A stretch of DNA of 64,000 nucleotides. Source: Astragalus membranaceus. Lineage: Eukaryota > Streptophyta > Magnoliopsida > Fabales > Fabaceae. The notes under the pieces are model-generated. The model saw only the letters and a program-made list of their open reading frames with translations, did not search any database and was not told the DNA's origin. Positions within the stretch are counted from its first letter, which is position 1; the number at the start of each line of letters is the position of its first letter. Below are positions 10,377 to 20,151 of the stretch, piece by piece. The translations under genes were made by a program, and so were the position numbers. Location of the stretch: assembly GCA_039519185.1 (NCBI GenBank), contig CM076846.1:69178666-69242665 (forward strand), in the 5' to 3' direction.

Positions 10377-12079
10377 TCAACAAAGTATAATGTTTTTACC
10401 TTTCATTTCAGTCCATAGCCAATCTTGGAGACACATCAATGCCTCTAAAGTATCTGAACGCAGCTTACTCCGATGAGGAGTAAGAACTCGACCACCAGTG
10501 CTATAGGAAGACTCAGAAGCAACTGTTGAGATTGGAATTGCCAAAAAATATCTTGCAATCATTTGCAAGATTGGATATTGTGCTCCATTAGCCTTCCACC
10601 AGCATAAAATGTCAAACTCTTCATTTGTGTCGGGCAATACTTTCTCCTCCAAATATCGATCAAGCTCTGATTTACCACTTGAAACATTTTGTATTGTGCT
10701 AACATATTGATCAAATTTTGACTTCCAAGCAGCTTTCTTAACAACATTAAGATCTACATTTGGGTTTGAAGTTGAAGATGAAGACACACTTTCCTTACCC
10801 TTATTTTTCATCTCATACTCCTTTACCAAATCTTGGCAAACAGATTTTACCTCAGCAATTTTTTTCATTATGTTTCTCTCCATAAATTTCAGGGAAAAAA
10901 TATCAACCATGTAAAGTTTGTACCGGGGATCTAACATATTGCCTACAACCATCACCTCATTGATCACACCCCAATACTTGTCAAATTTCTCATTCATAGA
11001 TGCAGCCATCTTATAAATAACAGAATCAAGAGATTTAAGCCACTCATTCAAACACAACTTAATTTCACAGACCTTTGGAAAATAAACATTGGCAGTCGGG
11101 TACAAAGTACCGAAAAATAGTAGTGTGACTTCATAAAATATTTCCAACTTACCACAAATTTCATTTGCCATCATCCAATCACTATCACTAGGCAATGTTT
11201 TATATTGAGTTTCCCGTTGTGCTAATCGACTAAACACATCTTTGTATTCCAACTTACCACAAGTCTACTTTGTAGGGTCCATGAATCATCAATGAAATGA
11301 GCTGTGACCGTCATGTAGCCTTTATTTTGGTTGGTAGCTGTCCACATATCAGTAGTGATTGCAACACGACTTTGATTCTTTGACAAAAGCTTCATCGTAC
11401 TCTGTTTCTCTTCTTAAAAACGTTTCATTATGTCGGTCTTGATAGTGGTTCGGGAAACAACCTTAAATAAAGGTTTCATAGTAGCACAAAAAACTATAAA
11501 ACCAACATGGTCCATCATTTTCATTGGATACTCATGAAGAAATATCATTCTAGCTGCTGCACGCCTTGCTGCATCTTGATCAAATGCATAAGAACCAACA
11601 ACTACCGTTTCATTTGCAACTTTTTTAGTTTTGATAAGAGCTTGCCTTATATCTCTAGTTGTGCGACGAGTGCAGGTTTTAAAGTGCTTACGCAAATGTG
11701 ATGTTCCTTGACTTGATACACCTATAAAATCTCCTCCACAATAGTTGCAAATGGCCCTCATCCTTTCACCTGTTTTTTGCCTTTTAAAATGATTCCAAAC
11801 ATCTGAAGTTAGCTTTCTTTGGCCACCGTCAAAATCAGGTGGAAGTGAGCTTTCAATTTCATCATGAGGAGCAGAATTTGTTTCTACATTCATAGAAGGA
11901 GCACCCACATTTGATTCACCCACATTGGATTCCCCCGTATTAATTCCAATTTCCATAGTGGTAGAGGTATGTTCAGTAGACATCCTACAAGTAAATAAAT
12001 TTGTTTTAGCTCCATTAGCACAATTGTTCAATAAACAATATAAACACTTAAACAGAAAGCGAGAAAGGAAAGAAAGCAA
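10377..12079 (-). pseudogene. hAT transposase (BED finger plus dimerisation domain), core deleted
   Basis: The first frame (12079-11414) includes the likely start MSTEHTSTT (about 11982). It contains a BED-type finger (VWNHFKR, AICNYCGGDF, TSHLRKHFKTC). After a stop in KRF, the same region continues with ITTDMWTATNQNKGYMTVTA, which holds the first catalytic Asp. The second frame (11252-10377) carries LEYKDVFSRL, MLDPRYKLYMVDI, ELDRYLEEKVLP, ARYFLAIPISTVASESSYST and GGRVLTPHRSKL, the usual C-terminal hAT dimerisation domain. Roughly 200 residues of the RNase-H-like core between the DMW block and LEYKD are missing, with a frame change near 11260. It resembles the plant RICESLEEPER/DAYSLEEPER-like group but cannot be catalytic. 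Confidence 0.85.
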
Positions 12080-12299
12080 TTTTTTACAGATTGTTCAGCA
12101 TAAATACTTACTTTAATTGCTCAGTAAACAATATAAACACTTATACAGTTACTGTAATTGCTCAATTTTAAAGCAACAAAACTGACTATTTTAACACAAT
12201 AGTTCAGTAAACAATATAAGCACTTAAACACTTACTGTAATTGCAGAAAGGGAAACAAACCAGCAACATAATAGGAATAGAAATCAGAAGCAAACCACA

Positions 12300-12560
12300 A
12301 AATCAAAACAGAAAGGAAAGAAATCGCAAGTAGGAAGAAATTAGGGAATCGCAAGTAGGAAGAAAGTAACGTGAAATTAGGAAATGAAAATAGAAAACAA
12401 AACAGAAATTAGGAAATCGCAAGTAGGAATCGCAAGTAGGAAGAAAGTAACGTGAAATCAGGAAATGAAAACAAAATCAAAACAGAAATTAGGAAATCGC
12501 AAGTAGGAATGGCGAGTAGCAAGAAATTAGGGAATGAAAACGTGAAAGGAAATTAAAAAT
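12300..12560. repeat. Degenerate tandem repeats upstream of the hAT transposase
   Basis: Four or more imperfect units built from AATCGCAAGTAGGAAGAAA, GTAACGTGAAAT and AGGAAATGAAAA lie between the transposase start and the right subterminal region. No coding potential is seen. Confidence 0.6.
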
Positions 12561-14267
12561 GACATAGAAATAGTCGTACCTTGCTTGAATATTGACGGTG
12601 CAGGTCGGTGGGCGGTGGTCGGAAGCGCTTGTTGCTGGTCAGTGGTCGTTGGTCGCAGGTGCACAACGCTGGTCACTGGTAGTGGTGAATGGAAGGGTGG
12701 GACGGCGGCGCTGCGCTGGTAGTAGGAGGGAGTGGCACGATGCTGCGCTGGTAGTGGGAGGGAGTGAGTTTAGAGTGGGACGACGCTGCTGTGTTGTGTG
12801 AAAGTTGAGACCGTGAGGGTGAGCTTTCAATTTTAGGGTTTCTATTTATATATGAGGGTAAATAGGTCTATATGCTACGGGTACCCGCGGGTACAGATAC
12901 CTCATTACCCGGCCCCGCCCTGTTTATTGACGGGTATTTTAAATGCCCGTTTATTTTTCCCTTGGGTACCCGCTAAGGGACCCGCTCTGTGCCCATCACG
13001 GGTATTACCTGTGGGTACCCGCGGGTGCGGGTTTTTTTTGCACCCCTAGTTGGAACTCTTTCACTATGCAAATTCATAATAATGGTCTAATGCTATATCT
13101 GATGCTGCAGCACTAGGTGGTGTTGTCGCAACAGTTGCTATTCTTTCAAATACTTTCACTAAGTTTTCGCTACAAGAGCCTATGTCTAGGCCCTAAATAG
13201 GTATACCCTAGGCTACTTACGTACCCACAATGTTCATCTTATGGAATTTTCCCTCCTATGTCTAGGTTTTAAGCAAGGATTATTAAAGTGTCCTTTACTA
13301 ACCACTATCCATATTATCCTTTGAAATCAATTTATAAACCATGTCTGAGTCTATAAATGGTACTTATATTTAGGTGATCAAGTCTAAAATAAGTTTGGAA
13401 AAAGTATCATGCAAAGAATAAAAATGCTAAACATCACATACATGCATTAAACACACTAATACTTCATTATATAGATCAAGCATCCCAACTAAGAGTATTT
13501 AGCTCATGATGAGCAAACAACACAAGAAATACAACTTAAACATAATGTTTAAAGCCATAAATGCAAAAATCAAGGAAGAAGTATAATAAGAAGTGGTATA
13601 CTGAAGATAGACTCCAAGAACAGTAGCATGGAGGTTCAGATCAGCTTCAAAATCCACGAAAATCTTCAAATAATTAAGCTCCTGTATTGCTGCAACATCA
13701 CTCCCACCAATGGTGTTTCGACTTTTTGTGATTTAAGGTAGCTTGGTACAAAAGTGGATGAGCTCCCAAATCCACGACTATTTCTATATTTTTCCTCCTC
13801 TGAACCAGCACACCAAATGAAGAAGATGAGCTGCCTTTTATAGTACTAGATTTTGTGATTCAACAAATATCTTTTGTAGGTACCATTTGTCATTACATGT
13901 GCCTAGGAGTACAATGTGCCCATAAAAAGGGAATATTCTGCGCATGACAGCCTGGTACCATCAGCAGGATGTGTCCGTCCTTTTTAAACAGCTAGCGGGC
14001 GCTGAAATCAGTGTCTCAGCATTTCTCCCTCATCTGTCGCAGGAACTGTTGCTGCGGCATCTATTGCTGCGACACCTATTGTTGCAACAATGAAACACAC
14101 ATATAAGCACAAATGAGGCACCAAATTGCCAAATGACTTAAAACCAGAATTACTTATTCTACTCACTAAAATATCATATTTTAACTAAGTAAACACAATA
14201 TTACTTTAGAACTCACAACAAATTAGGCTAGGAAAGCAAAAATAACTCTTACAAATAAGAGTTATCA

Positions 14268-15476
14268 CGCCCCCAAACTTAAACCATTACTTGTCCTCAA
14301 GCAATGACGCTTGACAAAGAACAAACAAACACAAATAAAGCAATATCCAGCTGCATAAATTGATTCGAAGAGAAAAGATGATCAAATTGGGCATTAAACT
14401 TTCAGATCCTTAATTACTCACATACACCTTAAGTTTTTTATGATTCCTAGAATTTCCAGCTGCTCCAAGTTTGTGTGTGACAACTAGGTCTAGTTAAGCT
14501 TTTAGCAAGTTTCAAAACTTCACCTAGTTAGAGAAAGATAGGTTTTCTTTTGGCTATGCCAAAAAATTTTCAAAAAGAAAGGTAGACTAACAACTTCAGC
14601 ATAAGAAATTGGGGCTTCAAAGCACAACAAATGGCTTGATTAAGCATTTCTGATTATTGGTCAGTGCACTATTATTACAAGACTTTAGATTCATTGCTGC
14701 AGCAATTGGTGCTGCAGCATTTAACACGAATTGCTGCAGCATTTAACACTTGACACACTATTTTGTTGCAATGCCTATTTTTCATACACTTTTGTTTTCT
14801 TTTTCAAATTTTGTTTTCTTTTTCTTTTTTCTTCTTCTTTTATATATATATATATAGGCTATTGCAGCTTTAATCACTTTTATTAATCTTTTTGTACAAT
14901 ATACACAAACATTTAGGCACTGACCATCCTAAAATCTTCATGCTTAGCCTTAATATAACCGATACACCCCCAAACTTAGTTTCATACGCTATCCTAGGTT
15001 TTTAGTAGAAGCTTGGCACAACCTAGGTCTACCAAAATCTAACTTAGCATCCGATCATTTTTAGCTTACTAAATTCCTACCAAAGCCTAGAATAAAAGTG
15101 TGGGAGCAGTAACAATCTATTCATCTATCAAACCAGGCTACACTCACTCAGACTCACCATAATCATCATTAAGTCAGCCCAAAATGAAGCATAATCTCTT
15201 ACTGATTTGAACAAAAGATACAACTAAACATGCCCTTAAAAAAACACATAAAAGGTTCTTCCCCAAACTTAAGACCCAGGAGTGTCCCCACTGCTCATGC
15301 AATTACCAATGGGAGAGATCTTAGACACAACAAAACTGAATTGAAAACATTTAACACAAAACATATTTTAAATCCTAAACAGCTCCTGGATGCTATTACA
15401 GATGCTACAACATGCAGCAGGATTATTGAAACAACTAACAAAACAACTATTAAAAAAACTAACAAAACATAAAGAA
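14268..15476 (-). other. X1 3' untranslated region with polypurine tract
   Basis: The PPT (GTTTAAGTTTGGGGGCG on the minus strand) abuts the LTR at 14268-14285. The rest is non-coding, with pyrimidine-rich text, an AT run (about 14841-14858) and several TGCTGCAGCA-type palindromes (about 14698-14755). No RNA gene is seen. Confidence 0.6.
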
Positions 15477-15831
15477 CTAAACCACAAAAGAGAAAGGATT
15501 AACTAGGAGGGACCCCTGGTTTGTTTCTGATACCAGCACTTGTAGCATGGTGCTCTCTTCAGCAGCTGCATTAGATGCTACAACATTAGATTGCTGCAGC
15601 TCAGAATCAACATGGTCAACAACAACTTCTGGCTCTTTACTCATAGGAGGCTCCTTTCCAAGATACATCTGAGTCAATGTCTTGGCTAGTAATTTCTTTT
15701 GCAGCAATACTTGGCCTCTTTTGGTCACCAATTTTGGTTCTTACAACTTTCTTTGGTGCTGCAACAGATGCTACAGCACTACCTTCTGACAGTGATGATG
15801 TAGCACTACCTGTGACAACATCCACTCTCTG
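15477..15831 (-). pseudogene. X1 3'-terminal small ORF, frameshifted
   Basis: The minus strand reads VDVVTGSATSSLSEGSAVAS, then KKVVRTKIGDQKRPSIAAKE; a second overlapping frame (15731-15477) begins MVTKRGQVLLQKK. A related basic motif (EEEPKKKMQ ... PKRASISSQ) occurs in Y2 at 35977-36150, so this is a conserved tail peptide of the family. Function is unknown. The solo LTR at 15832 interrupts it upstream; the frame can be picked up again at 18261. Confidence 0.45.
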
Positions 15832-16539
15832 TGTAACACCCCAAAGTGATTAGATATTTATTTTGTATTTATTTATTTAATTAATTAGGATTTGGGTAAG
15901 AGAAGTAATAATGATAATATTAAAATAATTATGGGTTATGTTCATTAATCAGGAGGTGGTATTCTATTAGGAGGTGGTGCCAATAATTAAATTGGGTTCA
16001 GGTGAATGGAGGCCCGTGATCCAGGCCCATATTTCGACCTAGGCGCATATGAGCTAGGGGTTAGGGTTTGGATGTCTCACTTGTGCACTTTAGAAAAAAA
16101 AAAAAGAGAGGGGAGAATAGAGAGAGGGGCGCGGCACTCTTGGAGAGAAAAGAAGGAGAGAGAATTCGAAGAAAAGAGAGAGAGAGAGATCGCAAGAGAG
16201 AAGAGGAAGAAGGAGCTTTTGTTGCGGTGGTTACTTTGGTGCTTCGTAGAAGATCTCTTCGTTTCGGAGCATACGTTTAAGAGGTAAGGGTGAGCGTTTT
16301 AATTTAACATAATTGGGTATATGGTGGGTTTGTGGGGTTTTGGTGTTGGATTGATTTGTGATGTATATGTTAAGATTGATGAAGGATTAGATTAATGGTG
16401 GTGTGATTTTGATGAATTATTAGTGTTAATATGCGATTTTTCCTTATGAGATAAGAAGATGAATTTCGATTTTGTGGTGAAAATTGGTGTGGTTGGTAGC
16501 GAATTCATGTGTATGAAAATAAAATGTATAGGTGCAAAT

Positions 16540-17150
16540 AAAATGTTGCTGTATGTCACTGGACAGCATTGCTGTTACTGTGTATCAAATAAAAATGTTG
16601 CTGTATATCACTTAAGAGTGTTGCTGGTTGCTGTGTGTCAAATAAAAGTGTTGCTGTATGCTGTTTTACTAAATTAAAATGTTGCTGTATGCTGTTTTAC
16701 TAAATTAAAATGTTGCTGTATGCTGTTTTACTAAATTGAAAATGTTGCTGTATGCTGTTTCATTAAATTAAAATGTTGCTGTCCATAAATCAAAAATGCT
16801 GCTGTTGCTGTTTATCAAAACAAAGGGTTGCTGTCTTACTGTTATTTTATATAGGAGTTGCTGTTTTATGAAAGAAATGCGCCACTATTTTACAGAAAAT
16901 GAAGCGCTGTTTTTGTGTGTAAATTGTGCTGTTTTCATACTGCTGTTTTGCGCTAAAAAGTCCACTGTTTTGTTGCTGTTTTTGGACTCGAAAAATACCG
17001 CTGTTTTGCGCTAAAAGGCCACTGTATTGTTGCTGTTTTTGGACTCTAAATATGCTGTTGTTTTGCGCCTATAAAAGCTACTGTTTTACCATTCTGAATT
17101 GTTGCCGTTGCGAACCGAATTTCTGCATTTTGTAAATGAAAGGAGCGTGT
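16540..17150 (+). repeat. TTGCTGTTTT-rich irregular array within the solo LTR
   Basis: Repeats of AAAATGTTGCTGTATGCTGT and shorter TTGCTGTTTT variants at about 25-40 bp spacing. A similar array lies in the LTRs of A at about 37430-37800 and 50640-51010. Confidence 0.8.
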
Positions 17151-17607
17151 TAATGGGGCTACTGTTCTATTACTGTTTTTCCGATTAAAAACATGATGTT
17201 TTTCCACTTTGAAAATGGGATGTTTTCTCAAGTTTAATTGTGATGTCTCCTAGGCATGAAAATGAAATGTTTGTCCAAAATATAAATATGTTGCTATTCG
17301 AATTTTTAAATAGGTTGTCACTTTAATTTTTATGTCCAGTTACTTACATTTAAATGGTTTTTCACCTAAATTTTTAATGTGTTGTTACTTAAACAATTAG
17401 GAGTATTGTTACTTAAGATTTAAAGATGTTGTTACTCCAATTTTTGAATGTGATATTTATGAAGAAGTTGTGATATTAATATGGTGACTATGACGAATAC
17501 ACTCTATGAGTGTTTGATGATGATAATGATGAGGACTCCAGGTGAGTGTTTTGATGAGATGCACATGTGTATATAGAGTCTCATGGCATGTGCATAATGT
17601 GAAGAAT

Positions 17608-17643
17608 AGGCTTCGGCCTCCTGTGAAGAATAGGCTTCGGCCT
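17608..17643 (+). other. Two tandem UUCG-loop hairpins in the solo LTR
   Basis: AGGCTTCGGCCT occurs at 17608-17619 and again at 17632-17643, each able to fold as a 4-bp stem closed by a C(UUCG)G loop. Equivalent hairpins with a different stem sequence sit at the same relative place in the LTRs of A. Confidence 0.6.
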
Positions 17644-18260
17644 CTTAATTGTGATGATTATGGTACCATCATGCATATACCCAGGAGTGGGTTGCATTTT
17701 CATGCACATACATGTTTATGACGTTGTGTGATTGTCTGTTATGAAGTTGATGATAATGACGATGCTGTGTGACTGTTGCTCATATTACTCTATTATATGC
17801 TTAATTATGTTTTATTGAAATTCTCACCCCTTCTGCTTGGAATGTTGCTCTATTGTGGCAACGCTGCAGGTAACCGCGAGTGAAGGTCCTACTACCTTCA
17901 TTGATAGCTGTTGGGATGTCTGTCGAGTCGCTCTCTGATACTGTAGCACCTAGGGGGCGTGGTTGAAGTCTGATAGTTTAATTAATTAACTGTCTAATGA
18001 CTATGTGGAGTATATGAGATGTGTATGAGAGGCTTAGTGAGTTATTCTCTTATTCCGCTGTGATGTGTTGAATCTTTGTGAAGTCTAATTTTTATGACGG
18101 TGGTTTTATTGCACAAACCTTAATGAGTGCAAATGATGAGTTTTATAAATGACGATGTGACATTTCTTCTCTATCAGTTAAAATCAATATAAATGAAAAA
18201 AAGATTTTTGTACTCTGATAAATGACGTGTAAACTATGGGGTAGAAAAAAGGGTGTTACA

Positions 18261-18439
18261 CTCTGCACTTTAGTTTCCATTGACCTTGGTGTTTCCTCTG
18301 TTGTGGGTTCTATTTTGGGTGATTTTTTCTTTGCCGAGGGCTGAGGTGGTTTTTGTTTTCGTGGGGGAGGTTGTTTAGTTGATAGAGACTTTTGTGGAGT
18401 GCATTGTATTGGAGATAGGAAAAGGTGGTTGGATAAGGG
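18261..18439 (-). other. X1 internal segment between two insertions
   Basis: Minus-strand text is Pro/Lys/Ser-rich (PPPRKQKPPQPSAKKKSP in one frame). It joins the Pro-rich sequence at 27463 onward when the Athila insertion is removed. Confidence 0.5.
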
Positions 18440-19503
18440 TGATCAGTGCATTTTCATGCACATTCTTCCATGTTTGTACTTAAGCATTTCTATGTTCGGC
18501 TTTGTTTATTTTTATGTTTTATAATGTATTTCTAATTTAGTTTATTTTTGGTTTAATTTGATTTCCGTATTTTATTTTCAGCTTTAGCAGCTTTCTCGGA
18601 AAATTCATAACTGGAGCTACCAGTATCGGATCGACGCGTTCTAATATGCGTTGAAAAGCTAAGAGAAAGAGCTACAACTTTCATGTTGAAGCCAGAAGGT
18701 GATTCGGACTGTGGAAGGCTTGAATAATTCGTTGAAGTTGCAGCATTAGATATTTTTAAGTTTTGGTCGACTTTGGGCCGGGTTTTTTATGTTTTTGACC
18801 CAGTTGGGTTATGACCCGAATTCCTTGTTTTCCATTATACCTAGGCAGCCGTTTACTGTTCAGATGATTACTATTCACGAAATATTTTGGGAAGCTTTGA
18901 ACGATGGTGATGGAGAACTAATCATCCACAGTTGATCTGCTGTAATCAAGTTTCCAACGCTTTGAGGTTTTTTATCTTATCAATTCAATTTCGTTTCTCT
19001 TTCAATTCTATTCTATGAAAATTCATATGCTTAATATGTATTTCATGGAAAGGTTTTGATTAAATTCGCATGATCGTGTTCCTAATTTTAATCGCCGTTT
19101 ACGTCGCTTTGTCATTAAACCGCGTTTGTAAATCGTATTTGCTTAATTTGCGATTGTTTAACCCGTCTTCTTAATTCGGAATATAGGAATACCAATCTGT
19201 TTTATATCTCTTGCGCTTGTCAATTGGTATTGAATCGAATAGAGATCGAAGCCGCTTAGGGAATTGGTAAGGTAGAAACCAGTGATTAGCCGGAAACCGA
19301 AAATAGTAGATCGACTTCTTTTATAATAACGTATTTTAATCATTTACTTAATTGTTTTCTGAAGCAAAACTTAAAATCCCCCCACTGTTCTAGTCAGTTG
19401 GTTAATTCATACAAGAATCCTTGAGAGACGATACTCGAGTTGTCGTTACCGTAAACTACATTTTTAAAATCACTCGTTTTGATCCGTGCGCGACAGCGGA
19501 TCA
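18440..19503 (+). repeat. Athila 5' LTR
   Basis: 1,064 bp, TGATCAG...CGGATCA. The outermost bases form the short inverted repeat TGATC/GATCA. This copy keeps the ~20-bp block lost from both downstream LTR copies. Confidence 0.95.
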
Positions 19504-19506
19504 AAT

Positions 19507-19526
19507 TGGAGCCGTTGCCGGGGATT
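19507..19526 (+). promoter_or_regulatory. Primer binding site, tRNA-Asp type
   Basis: TGGAGCCGTTGCCGGGGATT follows the LTR after three bases and is complementary to the 3' end of plant tRNA-Asp with one mismatch. This primer is typical of Athila-type elements. Confidence 0.85.
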
Positions 19527-20151
19527 CTTGTCGTTATTAACTGATTTTAGAGTCATAGGTTTAGTGCTCTTGCGTTGAGACCCTAGTTTCCTCATTGTTT
19601 TGGCAATTTCGCAGCTCAGTGTCAAAAATCCGGTTTTCAGGAAAATTGTGTCCGTTTCAAAATCTGTTTCTTGCAACCTGAGCAGAAAAATCGTGCGATC
19701 ATTAGTCCCGTAACTCATGGAATGAGTACGGGACTACAGCCTCAAATCGCCAAATTCCTTTTCCTTCTATTTTTTATGAATTTTTTACTGTTTTCTTAGT
19801 TTCGAAAAATTTCAAACAAATTCTCAAAATTCTTATTTCACTTAATTAGATTAAATTTGGTGTTTTTGTATTTTTCTGAATTTATCTTAATCATATTCCT
19901 TCTTCCATTTTGTTTCTGCCTATTAGGGACATAGTTGGCATTTTCGCATTTGTTGCTGCATTGCTGCATTAGTCCTGGCTACTAGGTCTGTTTGTTCTGA
20001 CTTGTTTTCTTTTGATCCTGAAGTTGAGAGAACCTTACACATACGCCGCAGAGCAAATCAGGCTAGCACTAGTTCACCATCCGTTATCGATTCTGATTCT
20101 GACTATTTGCATAATTTATTTGATTCTGATTCTGAACTTACTTTTGATAAC
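19527..20151 (+). other. Athila 5' leader
   Basis: Untranslated leader between the primer site and the likely gag start ATG at 20152. The open frame extends upstream to about 20002 but without an ATG. Confidence 0.6.

Larger units (their letters stand above)
8703..13048 (-). mobile_element. hAT DNA transposon (BED zinc-finger type), internally deleted
   Basis: Flanked by a perfect 8-bp duplication GTTGGAAC (8695-8702 and 13049-13056), the hAT signature length. The ends TAGTGATGCAAACGG and, inverted at the right, TAGGGGTGCAAAAA share the hAT TIR pattern. Subterminal regions are GC-rich with repeated GCGGGTACCCG-like words. It carries a broken minus-strand transposase and a LINE fragment inserted on the 3' side. 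The empty target is seen in the homologous LTRs at about 6771 and 32336. Confidence 0.9.
7003..13191. repeat. Segmental tandem duplication, copy 2
   Basis: It restarts in the PRT6 last intron and follows copy 1 to 7913, where it jumps directly to the equivalent of 4922. About 1.1 kb of copy 1 is therefore missing, most of the OTU pseudogene included. It continues through the old LTR fragment and the X-type LTR, now interrupted by a hAT element (8703-13048). Beyond the copy 1 breakpoint the X element continues as a whole element. Confidence 0.85.
8483..14267 (-). repeat. X1 3' LTR (interrupted by hAT)
   Basis: On the minus strand the LTR begins TGATAACTC (14267) and ends GTTTTCACACA (8483); net length is about 1.43 kb. 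A TATA box (TATAAAAG, minus strand, about 13837-13844) lies in the promoter region. The second copy at 32121-33420 is clearly homologous with many substitutions and small indels, which indicates an old insertion. Confidence 0.75.
15832..18260 (+). mobile_element. Solo LTR of a chromovirus-like (Tekay/Del-type) element
   Basis: TGTAACACCCCAAA to GGGTGTTACA, 2,429 bp, with a perfect 5-bp duplication CTCTG (15827-15831 and 18261-18265). Size, ends and internal order (GA-rich tract, TTGCTGTTTT-rich array, UUCG hairpins, TTGCAT box, CGAGTGAAGG block) parallel the LTRs of element A. Without PBS, coding region or second LTR, it is best explained by LTR-LTR recombination. Small ORFs such as 16006-16287 fall in the GA-rich tract and are not genes. 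Confidence 0.9.

Noticed and set aside
12592..12838. Possible gene in the GC-rich right part of the hAT
   Set aside because: Short frames on both strands in low-complexity GGTGGTCG text; more likely the transposase promoter region.
19507..19526. tRNA-Asp gene
   Set aside because: Only the 3'-end complement is present; it is the retrotransposon primer site. The same applies to 32095 and to the Met-type sites at 41295 and 47811.
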